Notes: generated by a model from the sequence alone, not told the origin. A DNA stretch of 64,000 bases from Poritiphilus flavus (GCF_009901585.1 NZ_WXYO01000008.1:124001-188000), one strand, 5' to 3'; positions 1 to 9,599 are shown, counted from the first letter of the stretch. A program made the numbers and translations.

Positions 1-676
1 GCTGGCCAACAGAATCCGCGAAGATCACGGATAATATGTTCTCAAACTCCCTGGAGGCAAGTAAATCCGTATGTAATGTTTTGTGCCTGCTGGGCGGTAC
101 CTTTAGCCCGTATTCCAGGAGCAGGGTTTTTAGTGGGTAATTTTTCATAAAATAAGGCAAGATCAACAGCTTAAAATCGTCTTCCGCATACCGGTAATAT
201 AGGGCTGCCTCATCAATGGAAGTTTTATAGTCAGATAACCTATACTGTAGCTCAGTAGATGTTATAAGATCTATCTGTTCTGACCCCAATACGCGTTCCA
301 GATCGGCCTTGATAGGGGTATAGGGAGGAAACAGAAATGCCTGAATCATTATGGAGTCAAAAGTACTGGCGGTTATAGTTTGCACTTCGCGGGAAGTATG
401 TTCCATAAGGGTGGTAGCCGATAAAGTTCGTTTTTCAATTTCTGCCAGGATGTTCTGACTATACTCCAGGTTTTGGTCTAGTTCAGTGTATATGTTTTGC
501 ACCACCTGCCTTTCCTTTTTGCGATCTATCCTGGACTCATTCCAGTTATTCAGTTGCAAGGCGATCAGTATCCCTATGACCACCAGGAAAATCTCCCCCA
601 GGGCGTACAAAAGGTATTTGCGGAGTTTGTTTTCGTGAAGCAATTGCTGTCTGATCCTGCGGAAGAATTTGATCAT
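1..676 (-). CDS. DUF6090 family membrane protein (3' end outside window)
   Basis: Reading the minus strand from an ATG at 676 gives an open frame that runs off the left edge, about 225 codons inside the window. The N-terminus is basic (MIKFFRRIRQQLL), then about residues 20-42 form one membrane segment ending in LIALQLNNW. A charged, coiled-coil-prone region with ERQVVQNIYTELDQNL follows. This layout is typical of the DUF6090 proteins that are abundant and often multicopy in Flavobacteriia. Their function is unknown. The single N-terminal anchor suggests a membrane-bound protein with a large soluble domain. The C-terminus is missing, so length and stop cannot be judged. Confidence 0.8.
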   Translation of the reverse strand, partial: MIKFFRRIRQQLLHENKLRKYLLYALGEIFLVVIGILIALQLNNWNESRIDRKKERQVVQNIYTELDQNLEYSQNILAEIEKRTLSATTLMEHTSREVQTITASTFDSIMIQAFLFPPYTPIKADLERVLGSEQIDLITSTELQYRLSDYKTSIDEAALYYRYAEDDFKLLILPYFMKNYPLKTLLLEYGLKVPPSRHKTLHTDLLASREFENILSVIFADSVGQ

Positions 677-800
677 GGGTTGGCGGTGTTGGTTGTTGCG
701 AAGGAATACTGACCCTTATAATATGTCAAATCTATAAAGATTTTTTAAGTTAAGGACTTAGCACTCCAAAGCGGGCAGATCAGATTAAAAATCAACCGAT

Positions 801-1733
801 TCACCTCATCCAGACCGGGCTGGTCTCTGACTGGTGTTCTTTTCCGATAATATCTTTGTAGAGCTCCGGCCTTCGGGCGTTCTTGTATCTCCAACCTCCG
901 GAGAGGGATAACTTGTCCTTGGTGATCTTAGCGATTGCAATGTCGTCATCAAAGGACCTGACCTCCGTTAGTACCTCCCCATAGGGGTCTAAGATCATGG
1001 AATTACCATTTTTAAGATGTTCACCATCGTATCCGATGGGGTTGGTAAAGGCGTAATAAACCCCATTGTCATAGGCCCTTCCCGGTAGCCAGCGCATCAG
1101 CCAGCGCCTGCCCTTGGGTCCGTCAAATTCCAATCTAAGGGAAACGGGGTCCTTCTCACGGTTTTGCCAGAGTTCGTCGGCTACAAATCCCCTTCCTGGC
1201 ATGGCAGATGGGGTACAGCCGGTAACATGGGGCGCAAAGATGATCTCAGCACCCAAAAGACTGGTTGCCCGGACATTTTCTATTACGTTATTGTCGTAGC
1301 AGATCAGGATACCACATTTCCATCCAAGTAAGTCAAATACACAATAGTCATCTCCGGCAGACATATATTTACTGATAAAGGGATGGATTTTACGGTATTT
1401 GGCGACCAAATCTCCCTGGTTGACACAGACATAAGTATTGTAGATCTTTCCGTTTGATCTTTCCACCAGGCCTGCCAGAATCGGTAGTTCGAACTCTTTG
1501 GAGATGGCCATTAACTGCCGGGTGCTCTCACCCTGCGGTACCTCCTCCGCAAGGGTAGTAATTTCTTCCAGACTGAGGTCTTTGGTATAAGTATAGGCCG
1601 TGATAGACATTTCGTGAAAACTGATCAGATCTGCCCCACCGTCCCTGGCTTTTTTGGTCAATTCCCGGATCACTGAAAGATTATAGGCTTTATCTCCGTC
1701 TTTTGGTTCAAATTGGGCTACTGCTAAATTCAT
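801..1733 (-). CDS. Nitrilase-superfamily carbon-nitrogen hydrolase
   Basis: A 310-residue protein of the nitrilase superfamily, whose members hydrolyse nitriles, amides or carbamoyl groups. The Glu-Lys-Cys triad is visible: Glu41 in SFHEMS, Lys115 in KYRKIHPF and Cys145 in GILICYDNN. It starts without a signal peptide (MNLAVAQFEP), so it is cytoplasmic. The length is normal for a single-domain member. The substrate cannot be read from the sequence; aliphatic amidase/nitrilase-like and N-carbamoyl hydrolase activities are both possible. The gene stands between a small lipoprotein gene and a DUF6090 gene on the same strand, with no obvious pathway partner. Confidence 0.88.
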   Translation of the reverse strand: MNLAVAQFEPKDGDKAYNLSVIRELTKKARDGGADLISFHEMSITAYTYTKDLSLEEITTLAEEVPQGESTRQLMAISKEFELPILAGLVERSNGKIYNTYVCVNQGDLVAKYRKIHPFISKYMSAGDDYCVFDLLGWKCGILICYDNNVIENVRATSLLGAEIIFAPHVTGCTPSAMPGRGFVADELWQNREKDPVSLRLEFDGPKGRRWLMRWLPGRAYDNGVYYAFTNPIGYDGEHLKNGNSMILDPYGEVLTEVRSFDDDIAIAKITKDKLSLSGGWRYKNARRPELYKDIIGKEHQSETSPVWMR

Positions 1734-1762
1734 GGTACAGGGTTGTTTATGTGTTGTGCAAG

Positions 1763-2152
1763 TTAGTCTATCAGATCATCTGTAATTACTAAAGTGTACT
1801 CATATCGGTTTACAGACGGCTCATTAAAGATCCATAGAGCATCGTCGAGTGGTTCCTGATCATAGACCAGGATAAAATCATCTCCATCGGTTCTGTACAG
1901 TTTGATGTCTTCAAAAATAAGGGATTCCGAGGGTACTACGGGTTCTGTGACTGAATTAAGGGTACTTCCTATGGATACCTCGGATTGACTTTCCAAGTCT
2001 ACCAGGCTATTTCCATTGCTCAGCAAAATCAGATCGATACCGGATTCATTCTGAAGTAAATAAGTCGTTTCAAAACCGGAATTATCCAAATCATCTTCGC
2101 ATTGGAAGGAAACTAAAAACGGAAGTAAGACCAGCAGGTATATTCTTTTCAT
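1763..2152 (-). CDS. Small lipoprotein of unknown function
   Basis: A 129-residue protein starting MKRIYLLVLLPFLVSFQC. This is a lysine/arginine n-region, a hydrophobic core and a lipobox-like Cys18, so it is probably exported and lipidated by the SPII pathway. The mature part is acidic (CEDDLDN) and looks beta-rich, with repeated short hydrophobic strands. No enzyme motif is seen. Such short Cys-anchored proteins are common in flavobacteria and usually remain unassigned. It sits 29 bp upstream of the nitrilase gene on the same strand and may be co-transcribed with it, but a functional link is not evident. Confidence 0.7.
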   Translation of the reverse strand: MKRIYLLVLLPFLVSFQCEDDLDNSGFETTYLLQNESGIDLILLSNGNSLVDLESQSEVSIGSTLNSVTEPVVPSESLIFEDIKLYRTDGDDFILVYDQEPLDDALWIFNEPSVNRYEYTLVITDDLID

Positions 2153-2295
2153 TTTGATGCAATTGTTTGATTTCCTTTTTTAGATGTAGAGATCCCAAAA
2201 TAGTTGAGTGAAAAGCTATACAAATATGGCTATATCATAAATATATTGAGATTAGCATTCTGTGACTGTATTTCACTTCCTGAATCCCGACATTC

Positions 2296-3762
2296 TTATT
2301 CCAGTCTTTTCCTTAGTTCTTGTGTTAGTTTTTCCACCAATTCAGGGTTTTCCTCAGCGACATTTCTGGTTTCCTTTTCAGAGGAGTCGTGATCGTACAA
2401 TTCCGTATATCCATCCTTGTGCAATATCAGGCGATGACTGCTATTTCGTATGGTAGTAGCCTTGCTGTGATATGCGATAGCCGGATTACCAGCTACTTGA
2501 GGATCCTCCATCATTGGCCTTAGAGAACTCCCCTGGACAAAATCTGGTATCGCAATCCCGGACAGATCACAGAGGGTAGGGAAGAGGTCCAGCGTTTCCA
2601 CAATGGCATCAGTTTCTGCTCCCGGCAGCTTTATATCCGGGTATTGAATGATCAAAGGGGAGTGTAAGGATTCCTCAAACAAGGTGTGCTTTCCCCAGAC
2701 CGCGTGTTCTCCAAGATGCCAGCCGTGATCTCCCCAAAGCACCACAATGGTATTTTTATCCGCCTCTATTCGTTTTAGTTCCTCCAGGATCTTTCCAACC
2801 TGCGCGTCGGCATAACTTACACAGGCCGCATAATGTCGGCGTAAGGCAACTGCAAAGTCCGGATCTTCATTAGGGTCTGATCCCCATAGGTTATATTGCC
2901 TGAATTCGCCGGATCCATGCCAGGTAGTTCTGCCTTCTGGTTTCCCGGGATGGTTTATATCAGGCAATTGTACACTGTCATACAGATCCAGGTAAGCCTT
3001 TGGAGCTCCAAACGGCAAATGAGGCTTTATTAGGCCAACAGCCAGAAAAAAAGGCTTCTCTTCTTTACTTAAATCCTTTATTTGTTTCAAAGCCTCCTTG
3101 GCTATAAGCCCGTCCGGATAGATACTGTCATCTCCCTCCACTGCCTGATACACGTCCATTTCCTTCGGCTTAACCCGAATTTCTCCATGAGCCAGGCCAT
3201 GCATCGCCCCACGTGGATGTTTCCAGGGCCCACTGGGCATAAGCTGTTTGTCCCAGGATCTTGGCATTTCCAATTGGGTACTGTCATTCCAGTCCGCTCC
3301 GCCCATCCCTCCCGGATGATGCGACACTTTTCCCACGGAAATAGCGGTATACCCATGGGTCCGGAACCATTCCGGCATACTGGGATTTATATGCTCCTTG
3401 CCCTGTTTCAACCTGACTGAACGGCGAAATAGGGCATCATTCCCCCTGGGGCCATAAAGACCTGTTAGCAGGGTATAACGAGAAGGGCCGCAACTGGGGG
3501 CATTCACATAATGTCGTCGAAAGGAGATTCCGCTTTGCGCCAAGCGGTCAATATTGGGCGAAATGATGTATTCGGCACCAAAACTGCGCAATTCCGGGCG
3601 CAGGTCATCTACACAAATGAGCAAAATATTGGGCTTTTGTACTACGACCTCTTTTTTGCAATTAATGAATAACAGGGAGAAAAGGAACCCAAGGGATATT
3701 GAAAACAGGCCTCGAAATTTGCCCTGGATAAGTCGGTATTTGAAATTGTTCAATGCTCGCAT
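2296..3762 (-). CDS. Sulfatase lipoprotein, iduronate-2-sulfatase-like
   Basis: A 488-residue type I sulfatase that removes sulfate esters, probably from a sulfated glycan. The N-terminus has a long signal ending in LLFINC with the lipidation Cys at 35, so it should be a periplasmic or surface lipoprotein. Metal ligands Asp52-Asp53 lie in [11 protein letters not shown]. The sulfatase signature [11 protein letters not shown] starts at Cys91, the formylglycine precursor of the Cys-type enzymes, so an anaerobic or FGE-type maturase must exist elsewhere. A second metal/substrate motif is [10 protein letters not shown]. The overall pattern resembles iduronate-2-sulfatase-type enzymes. No SusC/SusD pair is nearby, so this is not a complete polysaccharide utilization locus. 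Confidence 0.9.
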   Translation of the reverse strand: MRALNNFKYRLIQGKFRGLFSISLGFLFSLLFINCKKEVVVQKPNILLICVDDLRPELRSFGAEYIISPNIDRLAQSGISFRRHYVNAPSCGPSRYTLLTGLYGPRGNDALFRRSVRLKQGKEHINPSMPEWFRTHGYTAISVGKVSHHPGGMGGADWNDSTQLEMPRSWDKQLMPSGPWKHPRGAMHGLAHGEIRVKPKEMDVYQAVEGDDSIYPDGLIAKEALKQIKDLSKEEKPFFLAVGLIKPHLPFGAPKAYLDLYDSVQLPDINHPGKPEGRTTWHGSGEFRQYNLWGSDPNEDPDFAVALRRHYAACVSYADAQVGKILEELKRIEADKNTIVVLWGDHGWHLGEHAVWGKHTLFEESLHSPLIIQYPDIKLPGAETDAIVETLDLFPTLCDLSGIAIPDFVQGSSLRPMMEDPQVAGNPAIAYHSKATTIRNSSHRLILHKDGYTELYDHDSSEKETRNVAEENPELVEKLTQELRKRLE

Positions 3763-3777
3763 TCCGAAAGGGTTGAT

Positions 3778-4200
3778 CTATTTCATTCTTTTCACTATTG
3801 GATGGTCAGGCTTTAATTCCAACAAATCCCATAGATTCCCATACAGGTCTTTAAACACCGCCACGGTGCCGTAATCCGCTGTTTTGGGTTCGCGGACAAA
3901 CTCTATCCCCCTGGATACCATTTGATTGTAATCCCTCCAAAAATCATCGGTGTTCAGAAACAGAAATACCCTTCCGCCACTCTGATTTCCGATAAATTCC
4001 TCCTGTTCGGGTTTTGAGGCCCTGGCGAGCAAAATCGTAGTTCCTGTGGAATTTGGCGGGGCAACAACCACCCATCTTTTGTCTTGTTCGGGTTGATAAG
4101 TGTCTTCGAGCAGCGCAAAGTTCAGTTTTTGGGTATAGAATTCAATGGCCTCGTCATAGTCTTTTACTACAAGGGCTATATGGACAATGGCTTGTTTCAT
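3778..4200 (-). CDS. VOC-superfamily (glyoxalase-like) protein
   Basis: A 140-residue vicinal-oxygen-chelate fold protein. The N-terminal half (VALVVKDYDEAIEFYTQKLNF) and the C-terminal half (VFKDLYGNLWDLLE) carry the paired beta-alpha-beta-beta-beta pattern. His7 and a C-terminal Glu (DLLELK) are likely metal ligands. Members include glyoxalase I, fosfomycin resistance enzymes and dioxygenases; the sequence alone does not choose between them. The gene lies 15 bp upstream of the sulfatase start on the same strand, so the two may share a transcript. It is one of three VOC genes in the window, the others being at 21.9 and 29.0 kb. Confidence 0.85.
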   Translation of the reverse strand: MKQAIVHIALVVKDYDEAIEFYTQKLNFALLEDTYQPEQDKRWVVVAPPNSTGTTILLARASKPEQEEFIGNQSGGRVFLFLNTDDFWRDYNQMVSRGIEFVREPKTADYGTVAVFKDLYGNLWDLLELKPDHPIVKRMK

Positions 4201-4530
4201 ATGGTGTTTTAGTAAAACTCCGGGATTTTGATCGGGGTATCCCCGCTATTGTCTAAAGATAGTGGATTGTGAAATACTTTGTCCAAAAGTAGATCCGGAG
4301 ATGAATTGCCGTTGTTAAGCTATGAGTGTATTTCTGATATCCCAACACCTTTTGCGGAGACCATTTTGACATTTTGAATTTTCCCACCTTAGCAAAGTCT
4401 TAACTTCCAGTTAATTACAGTTTGGGCTTTCCGGGCTATGGCCTATACTGATTTCGGTCATTTTAATTTATAGCTTTACATCATAGCTTTGAACATTCCA
4501 TGTACTTACACCAAACTATACTCGAGCAAA
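4201..4530. other. Divergent intergenic region
   Basis: About 330 bp between the divergent VOC gene and the FemAB-like operon. It is AT-rich and holds a -7-like box at 4484-4491 for the rightward operon. No further gene, hairpin terminator or repeat is seen. Confidence 0.6.
4484..4491 (+). promoter_or_regulatory. Candidate -7 element TAGCTTTG for the FemAB-like operon
   Basis: TAGCTTTG matches the Bacteroidota -7 consensus TAnnTTTG and lies 40 bp before the ATG at 4531. A TTG at 4489, which opens the longest frame, falls inside this box and so cannot be the start if the promoter is real. No convincing -33 TTTG was found. Confidence 0.4.
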
Positions 4531-5631
4531 ATGATTCAACTTATTACCGACAGAATCAGATGGGATGTTATCCTGAAAAATATGGATATCTCAGATTTCT
4601 ATCATACCTATGAATACCACTATTTTGACAGAAATGATGAAGATAAGCCTGTTTTACTGTATTATTCGGAGAACAACAGTAAAATTGCCATTCCCTTATT
4701 GATTCGGAAGGTACCCGGCACTGATTATTTTGATGCTACTTCAGTTAGCGGTTACGCAGGCCCCATTACAAGTCATATAGGCCCTGACTTTGACAACAGC
4801 AACTTTAGAAAGGAACTTCAGGACTTGCTTGAACAGGAGCGGATCGTTTCTGTTTTTTCCAGGCTAAACCCCTTTGTCCCCAACCAGGAAACCTGCCTTA
4901 CCAATATTGGTGAAACCACCACTATGGGAGACATAGTCACCATTGATCTGGAAAAACCCTTGGAAGAACAACGCAAAGCTTATCAGAAAAGACTAAAAAC
5001 CTACATTAACAAGACCAGACGTCTTTGCCAGGCAAAGATTGAGAATACTCCGGACGGTTTGATGGAATTCATGAATCTCTATAACGAGACCATGGTCCGC
5101 GTTAAGGCCACTCCCCGTTACTTTTTTCCTAAGTCCTATTTTGAAGGCCTAATGCAGAGCGAGGAATTCACGACCGAGATCTGGCTGGCCCGTGAAAATG
5201 AAACAGGGAAAGCGATTGCCGGAGCTATGATCGTGAAAAAAAATCGTTTGGTGCACTATCATCTGGCCGGGGCTAAATCTGATTTCTGGCACCTTAACCC
5301 TGCAAAACTTATTATTGATGAGGTGAGAATACAGGCAACCAAGCAAGATTTTTCCGTTCTAAATTTAGGTGGAGGCGTGGGTAGCCGGCAAGACTCACTG
5401 TTCCGGTTCAAAAACAGTTTCTCAAAAGATACCATTCCTTTTAAGGTGTGGAAATATATAGTTGATGTAGATGTCTATGCGGATTTGGTTTCGAAGAAGC
5501 ACCGGGATTTTGGCTTCTTTGTGAATAACGATTGCCAGGATTATTTCCCGCTATACCGTTGCAGCAGGCCAGGCACCAATGCAGCCCGCAGCCCGGACAT
5601 ATTGCTCGTAGGCAGGTGTATTCACATGTAG
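4531..5631 (+). CDS. FemAB-like / GNAT-fold acyltransferase
   Basis: The chosen product of 366 residues starts at MIQLITDRIRWD; an upstream TTG at 4489 lies in a likely promoter. The protein resembles the FemAB/CelD-type branch of the GNAT fold: a first half with a substrate pocket (LLYYSENNSKIAIPLLIRKV) and a central motif KRLKTYINKTRRL. The second half has WLARENETGKAIAGAMIV and NLGGGVG, reminiscent of FemAB proteins that transfer aminoacyl groups. The tail after DYFPLYR is unusually Cys/Arg-rich (RCSRPGTNAARS) and may be a degenerate extension. It heads a three-gene operon with an ATP-grasp ligase and a phosphoesterase, suggesting modification of an amino- or glycan-containing molecule. 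The substrate is unknown. Confidence 0.75.
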   Translation: MIQLITDRIRWDVILKNMDISDFYHTYEYHYFDRNDEDKPVLLYYSENNSKIAIPLLIRKVPGTDYFDATSVSGYAGPITSHIGPDFDNSNFRKELQDLLEQERIVSVFSRLNPFVPNQETCLTNIGETTTMGDIVTIDLEKPLEEQRKAYQKRLKTYINKTRRLCQAKIENTPDGLMEFMNLYNETMVRVKATPRYFFPKSYFEGLMQSEEFTTEIWLARENETGKAIAGAMIVKKNRLVHYHLAGAKSDFWHLNPAKLIIDEVRIQATKQDFSVLNLGGGVGSRQDSLFRFKNSFSKDTIPFKVWKYIVDVDVYADLVSKKHRDFGFFVNNDCQDYFPLYRCSRPGTNAARSPDILLVGRCIHM

Positions 5632-5674
5632 ATTTCTTACAAAAATGAGATAATCCATATTGAAAAGAAAAGAA

Positions 5675-6637
5675 ATGAAAAACGTGCTGGTCTCCGGAGC
5701 TCATGGACTTATAGGTTATGGTATTATCAGGTCCATCAGAATGTCTGAAACGCCGTATAAGGTCATTGGAATTACCATCTTTGAAGATTCTGTCGCTCCC
5801 GGATTCTGCGATCTGGTCTTAAAAGCCCCCTTAAGCCGTTCCGAAGGATATATAGATTGGCTACTCTCTACTATCAGGGATCATAGGGTCGATATCGTTT
5901 TCCCGGGTTTTGAGGATGATGTAACGATTTGGAATGAAAATATCCAGGCCCTAAGAGATACCGGTGTAGCAGTGGTGATGAATAAAAGCGAGCTCATTCC
6001 GCTCTGTAATGACAAGTGGGACTTCTACGAAGTGTTGCGAAACCATAATTTTCCAAAAGCCATCCCTACCTTCCTTTCTGCCGATTTTGCCTGGCTGGAA
6101 GACAATTTAGGTCTGCCCTTATTGCTGAAACCGAGAGTAGGTGGAGCCTCCAGGGGGATCGTTCTCGTAAAGGACGAAGAGACCTTTAACCTACATAAAG
6201 ACAGAATTGGTCCGGAACTCATGGTACAGCCTTATATTGGAAATGATGAGGAAGAGTATACCACAGCAGCATTTGGTGATGGAAACGGAGGGTACACCGC
6301 CATTATGACCATGAAAAGAAAGTTGTCTAAGCAGGGTTTTACCGAAAAAGCAACGGTAGTAGAATCTCCACTAATTGAAGAGACTGTATCTGCACTTTGC
6401 GATATTTTTAAACCAATTGGTCCGACAAATTTTCAATTTAGACAGGACGACGGGGAATTCAAACTCCTGGAAATAAACCCACGAATCTCATCGGCATCAT
6501 CCATTCGCAGCGCATTTGGATATAACGAGCCAGAAATGGCCCTTGAGTACTATCTGGATAACAAATTACCAGAACAGCCCACCATTCGAAAGGGCAGAGC
6601 AGTTCGATATGTTGAAGACTTTATATTTAAGGAATGA
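5675..6637 (+). CDS. ATP-grasp ligase, carbamoyl-phosphate-synthase-like
   Basis: A 320-residue ATP-grasp protein. The start is placed at the ATG at 5675, preceded by the purine-rich AAAAGAAAAGAA, rather than an upstream TTG. The N-terminal Rossmann-like preATP-grasp domain begins NVLVSGAHGLIGYGIIRS. The grasp domain follows with PLLLKPRVGGASRGI (lysine and glycine-rich loop), MVQPYIG, and the metal-binding end FKLLEINPRIS. Family members couple ATP to carboxylate-amine ligation. It overlaps the next gene by 4 bp (ATGA), so it is translationally coupled to the phosphoesterase. With the FemAB-like gene upstream it forms a compact operon that could add an amino acid to a carrier or glycan; this is inference. 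Confidence 0.85.
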   Translation: MKNVLVSGAHGLIGYGIIRSIRMSETPYKVIGITIFEDSVAPGFCDLVLKAPLSRSEGYIDWLLSTIRDHRVDIVFPGFEDDVTIWNENIQALRDTGVAVVMNKSELIPLCNDKWDFYEVLRNHNFPKAIPTFLSADFAWLEDNLGLPLLLKPRVGGASRGIVLVKDEETFNLHKDRIGPELMVQPYIGNDEEEYTTAAFGDGNGGYTAIMTMKRKLSKQGFTEKATVVESPLIEETVSALCDIFKPIGPTNFQFRQDDGEFKLLEINPRISSASSIRSAFGYNEPEMALEYYLDNKLPEQPTIRKGRAVRYVEDFIFKE

Positions 6638-7308
6638 AAATAGGAATCATATCAGATATACATGGCAATTATGAGGCCCTTAAATCCGTACTTTCCGAAC
6701 TGGATAGGCTCAAGGTTGATGAGATCTATTGTTTGGGCGATGTAGCAGGCTATTATTCGCAAATTAATGAATGCATTGAGGAACTCCGGAAACGCAGGAT
6801 ACCTTCATTAATGGGCAATCATGACTGGTACCTGGCGAGCGGTGGTTTTTGCCCCAGGGGAAATAGTGCCAACAAGTGTATTGAATATCAAAGAAGCGTG
6901 ATTAAACCGGAAAACCTGGAATGGTTGCGAAAAAGTGCCATTCAACGCTTTGTGGGAAATATCCAAATGGTCCACGGAGGCTGGTCTGATCCTATTGACG
7001 AATATATAAGCCAGCCTTCCGAAGCGTATTTCTCGCGTATAGAAGGAAAGATTTTCATGTCTGGACATACCCATGTACAACGGCTGGAGGAATACGGGAA
7101 TAAAACTTACTGCAACCCCGGATCCGTAGGGCAGCCCAGGGATAATGACCCCAGGGCGGCTTTTGCCGTAGTGCATGATGACAAGATCTCCATGCATCGC
7201 GTGGAGTACGATATGGAAACGGTTTTTAACCTTATGAACAAGGCGGGTTTCAGTGATTATTTCTACGGTTGCCTGAAAACAGGAGCTAAAAATCTATGCC
7301 GGCCTTAA
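6634..7308 (+). CDS. Calcineurin-like metallophosphoesterase
   Basis: A 224-residue phosphoesterase with every family motif: Asp8/His10 in SDIHGN, GD at 35-36, GNHD at 61-64, the VHGG box and GHTH, then CNPGSVGQPRD. The layout is close to the MJ0936/YfcE type of small dimetal phosphodiesterases, which act on cyclic or diesterified nucleotides and sugar phosphates. It is cytoplasmic (no signal). The ATG overlaps the stop of the ATP-grasp gene. In the operon it might remove a phosphate from the ligation product or from a nucleotide-activated donor. A convergent serine hydrolase gene ends 16 bp beyond its stop. Confidence 0.9.
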   Translation: MKIGIISDIHGNYEALKSVLSELDRLKVDEIYCLGDVAGYYSQINECIEELRKRRIPSLMGNHDWYLASGGFCPRGNSANKCIEYQRSVIKPENLEWLRKSAIQRFVGNIQMVHGGWSDPIDEYISQPSEAYFSRIEGKIFMSGHTHVQRLEEYGNKTYCNPGSVGQPRDNDPRAAFAVVHDDKISMHRVEYDMETVFNLMNKAGFSDYFYGCLKTGAKNLCRP

Positions 7309-7324
7309 GTCTGAATATTCGGGT

Positions 7325-8365
7325 TTATTGCTTCCTCAGAATTTTTACGACTTTGCTATATACAATCTCCCCGATAGACCAGGCATTTCCACCGCTGGTG
7401 TTTACGAAGAGGATCACCACAGTATCCATATCCCGGTGGTATTTAGCTATGCTCTGATAGCCCGGTAACAATCCGGTATGTTCGTATACGTAAACAGAGG
7501 AATAGGTCTTCTGTTCACTTTCAGTCAAAAGTGAGCCATCGTTCAAAGCCCTGAGGAATATGCCCACGTCCTCTGCCGTTGCCACCATGGAACCGCCGGG
7601 GTTGATGAAATCATTGGCTTTGATATCCGGCTCATAACCGATAAAATAACCGCTCATTACCTCATCCAGATTTACCTCTGAAAGCAAATTGTAGGTGTTT
7701 TTCAATTTCAGAGGGGTCAGGATCTCCTCATTAATGTATTGGTGATGACTATAGCCGAGGGTTTTGTCCAGGATTTCACCGATCAATAGAAAGTTGGTAT
7801 TGGAGTAGCTGTATCTTTCATCAGGATCAAAGTCGGCCGGAGCGTCCAGCACCAATTCAAGGGTTTCCAAATTGGTTTTAGGCGGACTGGACCAGGGATA
7901 ATCCGGGTCGTCCATATAATTGGGAATACCGCTTCGATGTTGTAGCATCAATCTCAGGGTGATCTCATCCGCATTTTCAATGCGTCCGGAGTATTCCGGT
8001 AATAGATCCGCCAGGCTGTCGTCCAAAGACAAGGCTCCACTGTTTACAACCTTTACAGCGGTCACTGCTACATAAAGTTTACTGATACTTGCTATCTTAA
8101 ACAGCGTGTGTGGGTCTGCCGGTATTTTTTTATCCCTATTGTTCCATCCGGATGCGTAAAACTCCGGCGGTTTCCCGTTTTGATCCACATATACAATAGT
8201 ACCATCCAGATCATAGTTCAGGGCATTGTCCAGTTGTTCCTGCACGGTATCGGGCAGAGGAGCCATCCAGGCCCTGACGATAAGCCAGGGTACAAAAAAC
8301 AGGGAAATAATACCTGCCAGAGGGAAAACAATTCTCAGGATGCGTTTGTTTCGTTTCTTATTCAT
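7325..8365 (-). CDS. Membrane-anchored serine hydrolase, class C beta-lactamase/PBP-like
   Basis: A 346-residue protein starting MNKKRNKRIL. An ATG 69 bp further upstream is open but would overlap the aldo/keto reductase gene, so the inner start is preferred. A hydrophobic segment at about 9-30 is an uncleaved anchor or signal. The serine active site is Ser93-x-x-Lys96 in IASISKLY, the second motif is YSN in RYSYSNTNFL and the third is HTG in YEHTGLLPG. These belong to the beta-lactamase/D-Ala-D-Ala carboxypeptidase family that also includes periplasmic esterases. The physiological substrate is not deducible. It starts 14 bp after the reductase stop, so co-transcription is likely. Confidence 0.88.
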   Translation of the reverse strand: MNKKRNKRILRIVFPLAGIISLFFVPWLIVRAWMAPLPDTVQEQLDNALNYDLDGTIVYVDQNGKPPEFYASGWNNRDKKIPADPHTLFKIASISKLYVAVTAVKVVNSGALSLDDSLADLLPEYSGRIENADEITLRLMLQHRSGIPNYMDDPDYPWSSPPKTNLETLELVLDAPADFDPDERYSYSNTNFLLIGEILDKTLGYSHHQYINEEILTPLKLKNTYNLLSEVNLDEVMSGYFIGYEPDIKANDFINPGGSMVATAEDVGIFLRALNDGSLLTESEQKTYSSVYVYEHTGLLPGYQSIAKYHRDMDTVVILFVNTSGGNAWSIGEIVYSKVVKILRKQ

Positions 8366-8378
8366 TAAGTGGTTTTCG

Positions 8379-9203
8379 TTATTCGATATGCGATAGGTCT
8401 TCGCCCAGCCTTCTGTTCTGGTTAAGACTTTCAATGATAGCCATTTGATCCGCGCTTAATTCAAAATCGAAGATTTCACGGTTTTCTTTTATTCTTTTGG
8501 GTGTTACGGATTTTGGAATTACCGCTACGCCACGTTGAATCAACCACCGCAAAGTTACCTGTACGGCGGATTTTGAGTGAAATTTACCGATTTCTACCAA
8601 TTCAGGAATGCTGAGAACCTCTCCCATCATAATAGGTCGCCAGGCTTCGAGCTGAATACGGTGTTTTTTCGCAAATTCAAGCAATGCATTCTGACTCAAA
8701 TGCGGATGCATTTCTACCTGATTGAGTGCAGGGGTAAGCTGGGAATGCTCCATCAGATCTTCCAATTGCGGGATGCTGAAATTACATACTCCAATGGCCC
8801 TGGCTTTCCCATCGGAATATAGTCTCTCCAGGGCTTTATAAGTTTCTTTGTATTTCGACTTTACCGGCCAATGTATCAAATACAGGTCAATGTATTCTGT
8901 CTGTAAACGCCTCAAACTCTCATCAAAGGAATTCAGGGTTTGGTCATAACCTTGTTCTGTATTCCACACCTTGGTGGTTAGAAAGATCTCTTTTCTTTCC
9001 AGGCCACTTGAAATTATCCCCTTGCCGACACCTTCCTCATTCTGATAGGCCGAAGCGGTATCTATCTTCCGGTAGCCATTCTCTAAGGCCGAGCGTACGG
9101 CATTTTCTACTTCATCATTGTTTTCGGCAAATAATACCCCCAGGCCTATGGAGGGCATTTTAAGTCCGTTGTTAAGTGTAAATAATGTATTCGGATCTTC
9201 CAT
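8379..9203 (-). CDS. Aldo/keto reductase
   Basis: A 274-residue TIM-barrel NADPH-dependent reductase. The catalytic tetrad is complete: Asp48 in KIDTASAY, Tyr53, Lys78 in TTKVW and His111 in LIHWP. The C-terminal coenzyme motif is IPKSVTPKRIKEN. It resembles the AKR5-type 2,5-diketo-gluconate/methylglyoxal reductases that reduce small carbonyl compounds in the cytoplasm. The serine hydrolase gene follows closely on the same strand. The upstream region is an AT-rich 396 bp gap, so this gene probably carries the promoter for both. Confidence 0.92.
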   Translation of the reverse strand: MEDPNTLFTLNNGLKMPSIGLGVLFAENNDEVENAVRSALENGYRKIDTASAYQNEEGVGKGIISSGLERKEIFLTTKVWNTEQGYDQTLNSFDESLRRLQTEYIDLYLIHWPVKSKYKETYKALERLYSDGKARAIGVCNFSIPQLEDLMEHSQLTPALNQVEMHPHLSQNALLEFAKKHRIQLEAWRPIMMGEVLSIPELVEIGKFHSKSAVQVTLRWLIQRGVAVIPKSVTPKRIKENREIFDFELSADQMAIIESLNQNRRLGEDLSHIE

Positions 9204-9599
9204 GTTTTATTCTATTGGCCGTAAAGGATAGGCTGGGAGGTTTGTCATATCCTGCATGTGGTAAAATAAAGTGTAAGATGGTCTTTATCTCCTCTTCTTA
9301 AAAACCAAGTGAAATTTAAGGATAATTTAAAATGTGCCTTTGGATATTGGTTTCAAAAAAACCTTGGCTTCGAGAAAAGAAAAATTACAGTTAAGGTTTT
9401 TGTCTATGGTTTCGTTAAGGACTGGGATGTGATTATCATTTCAACGTAACCTTAAATTTGGTATAAAGCTTAAAATTCAGAATTGTTGTTTAAGCCTTAA
9501 TGAACTATAGTCACTGTCAGCGTACAATGTAAAAAAATAAAATCAAATGTTTTGCTGTAAATTCCCACATTCAAAGTTATATTCATTCAAATTTGTCAG
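9204..9599. other. AT-rich intergenic gap
   Basis: About 396 bp between the leftward aldo/keto reductase gene and the rightward orphan membrane protein gene. The sequence is strongly AT-rich like the orphan gene itself. No reading frame with coding character, hairpin or copy of the local repeat family is seen. It presumably contains both divergent promoters. Confidence 0.5.
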
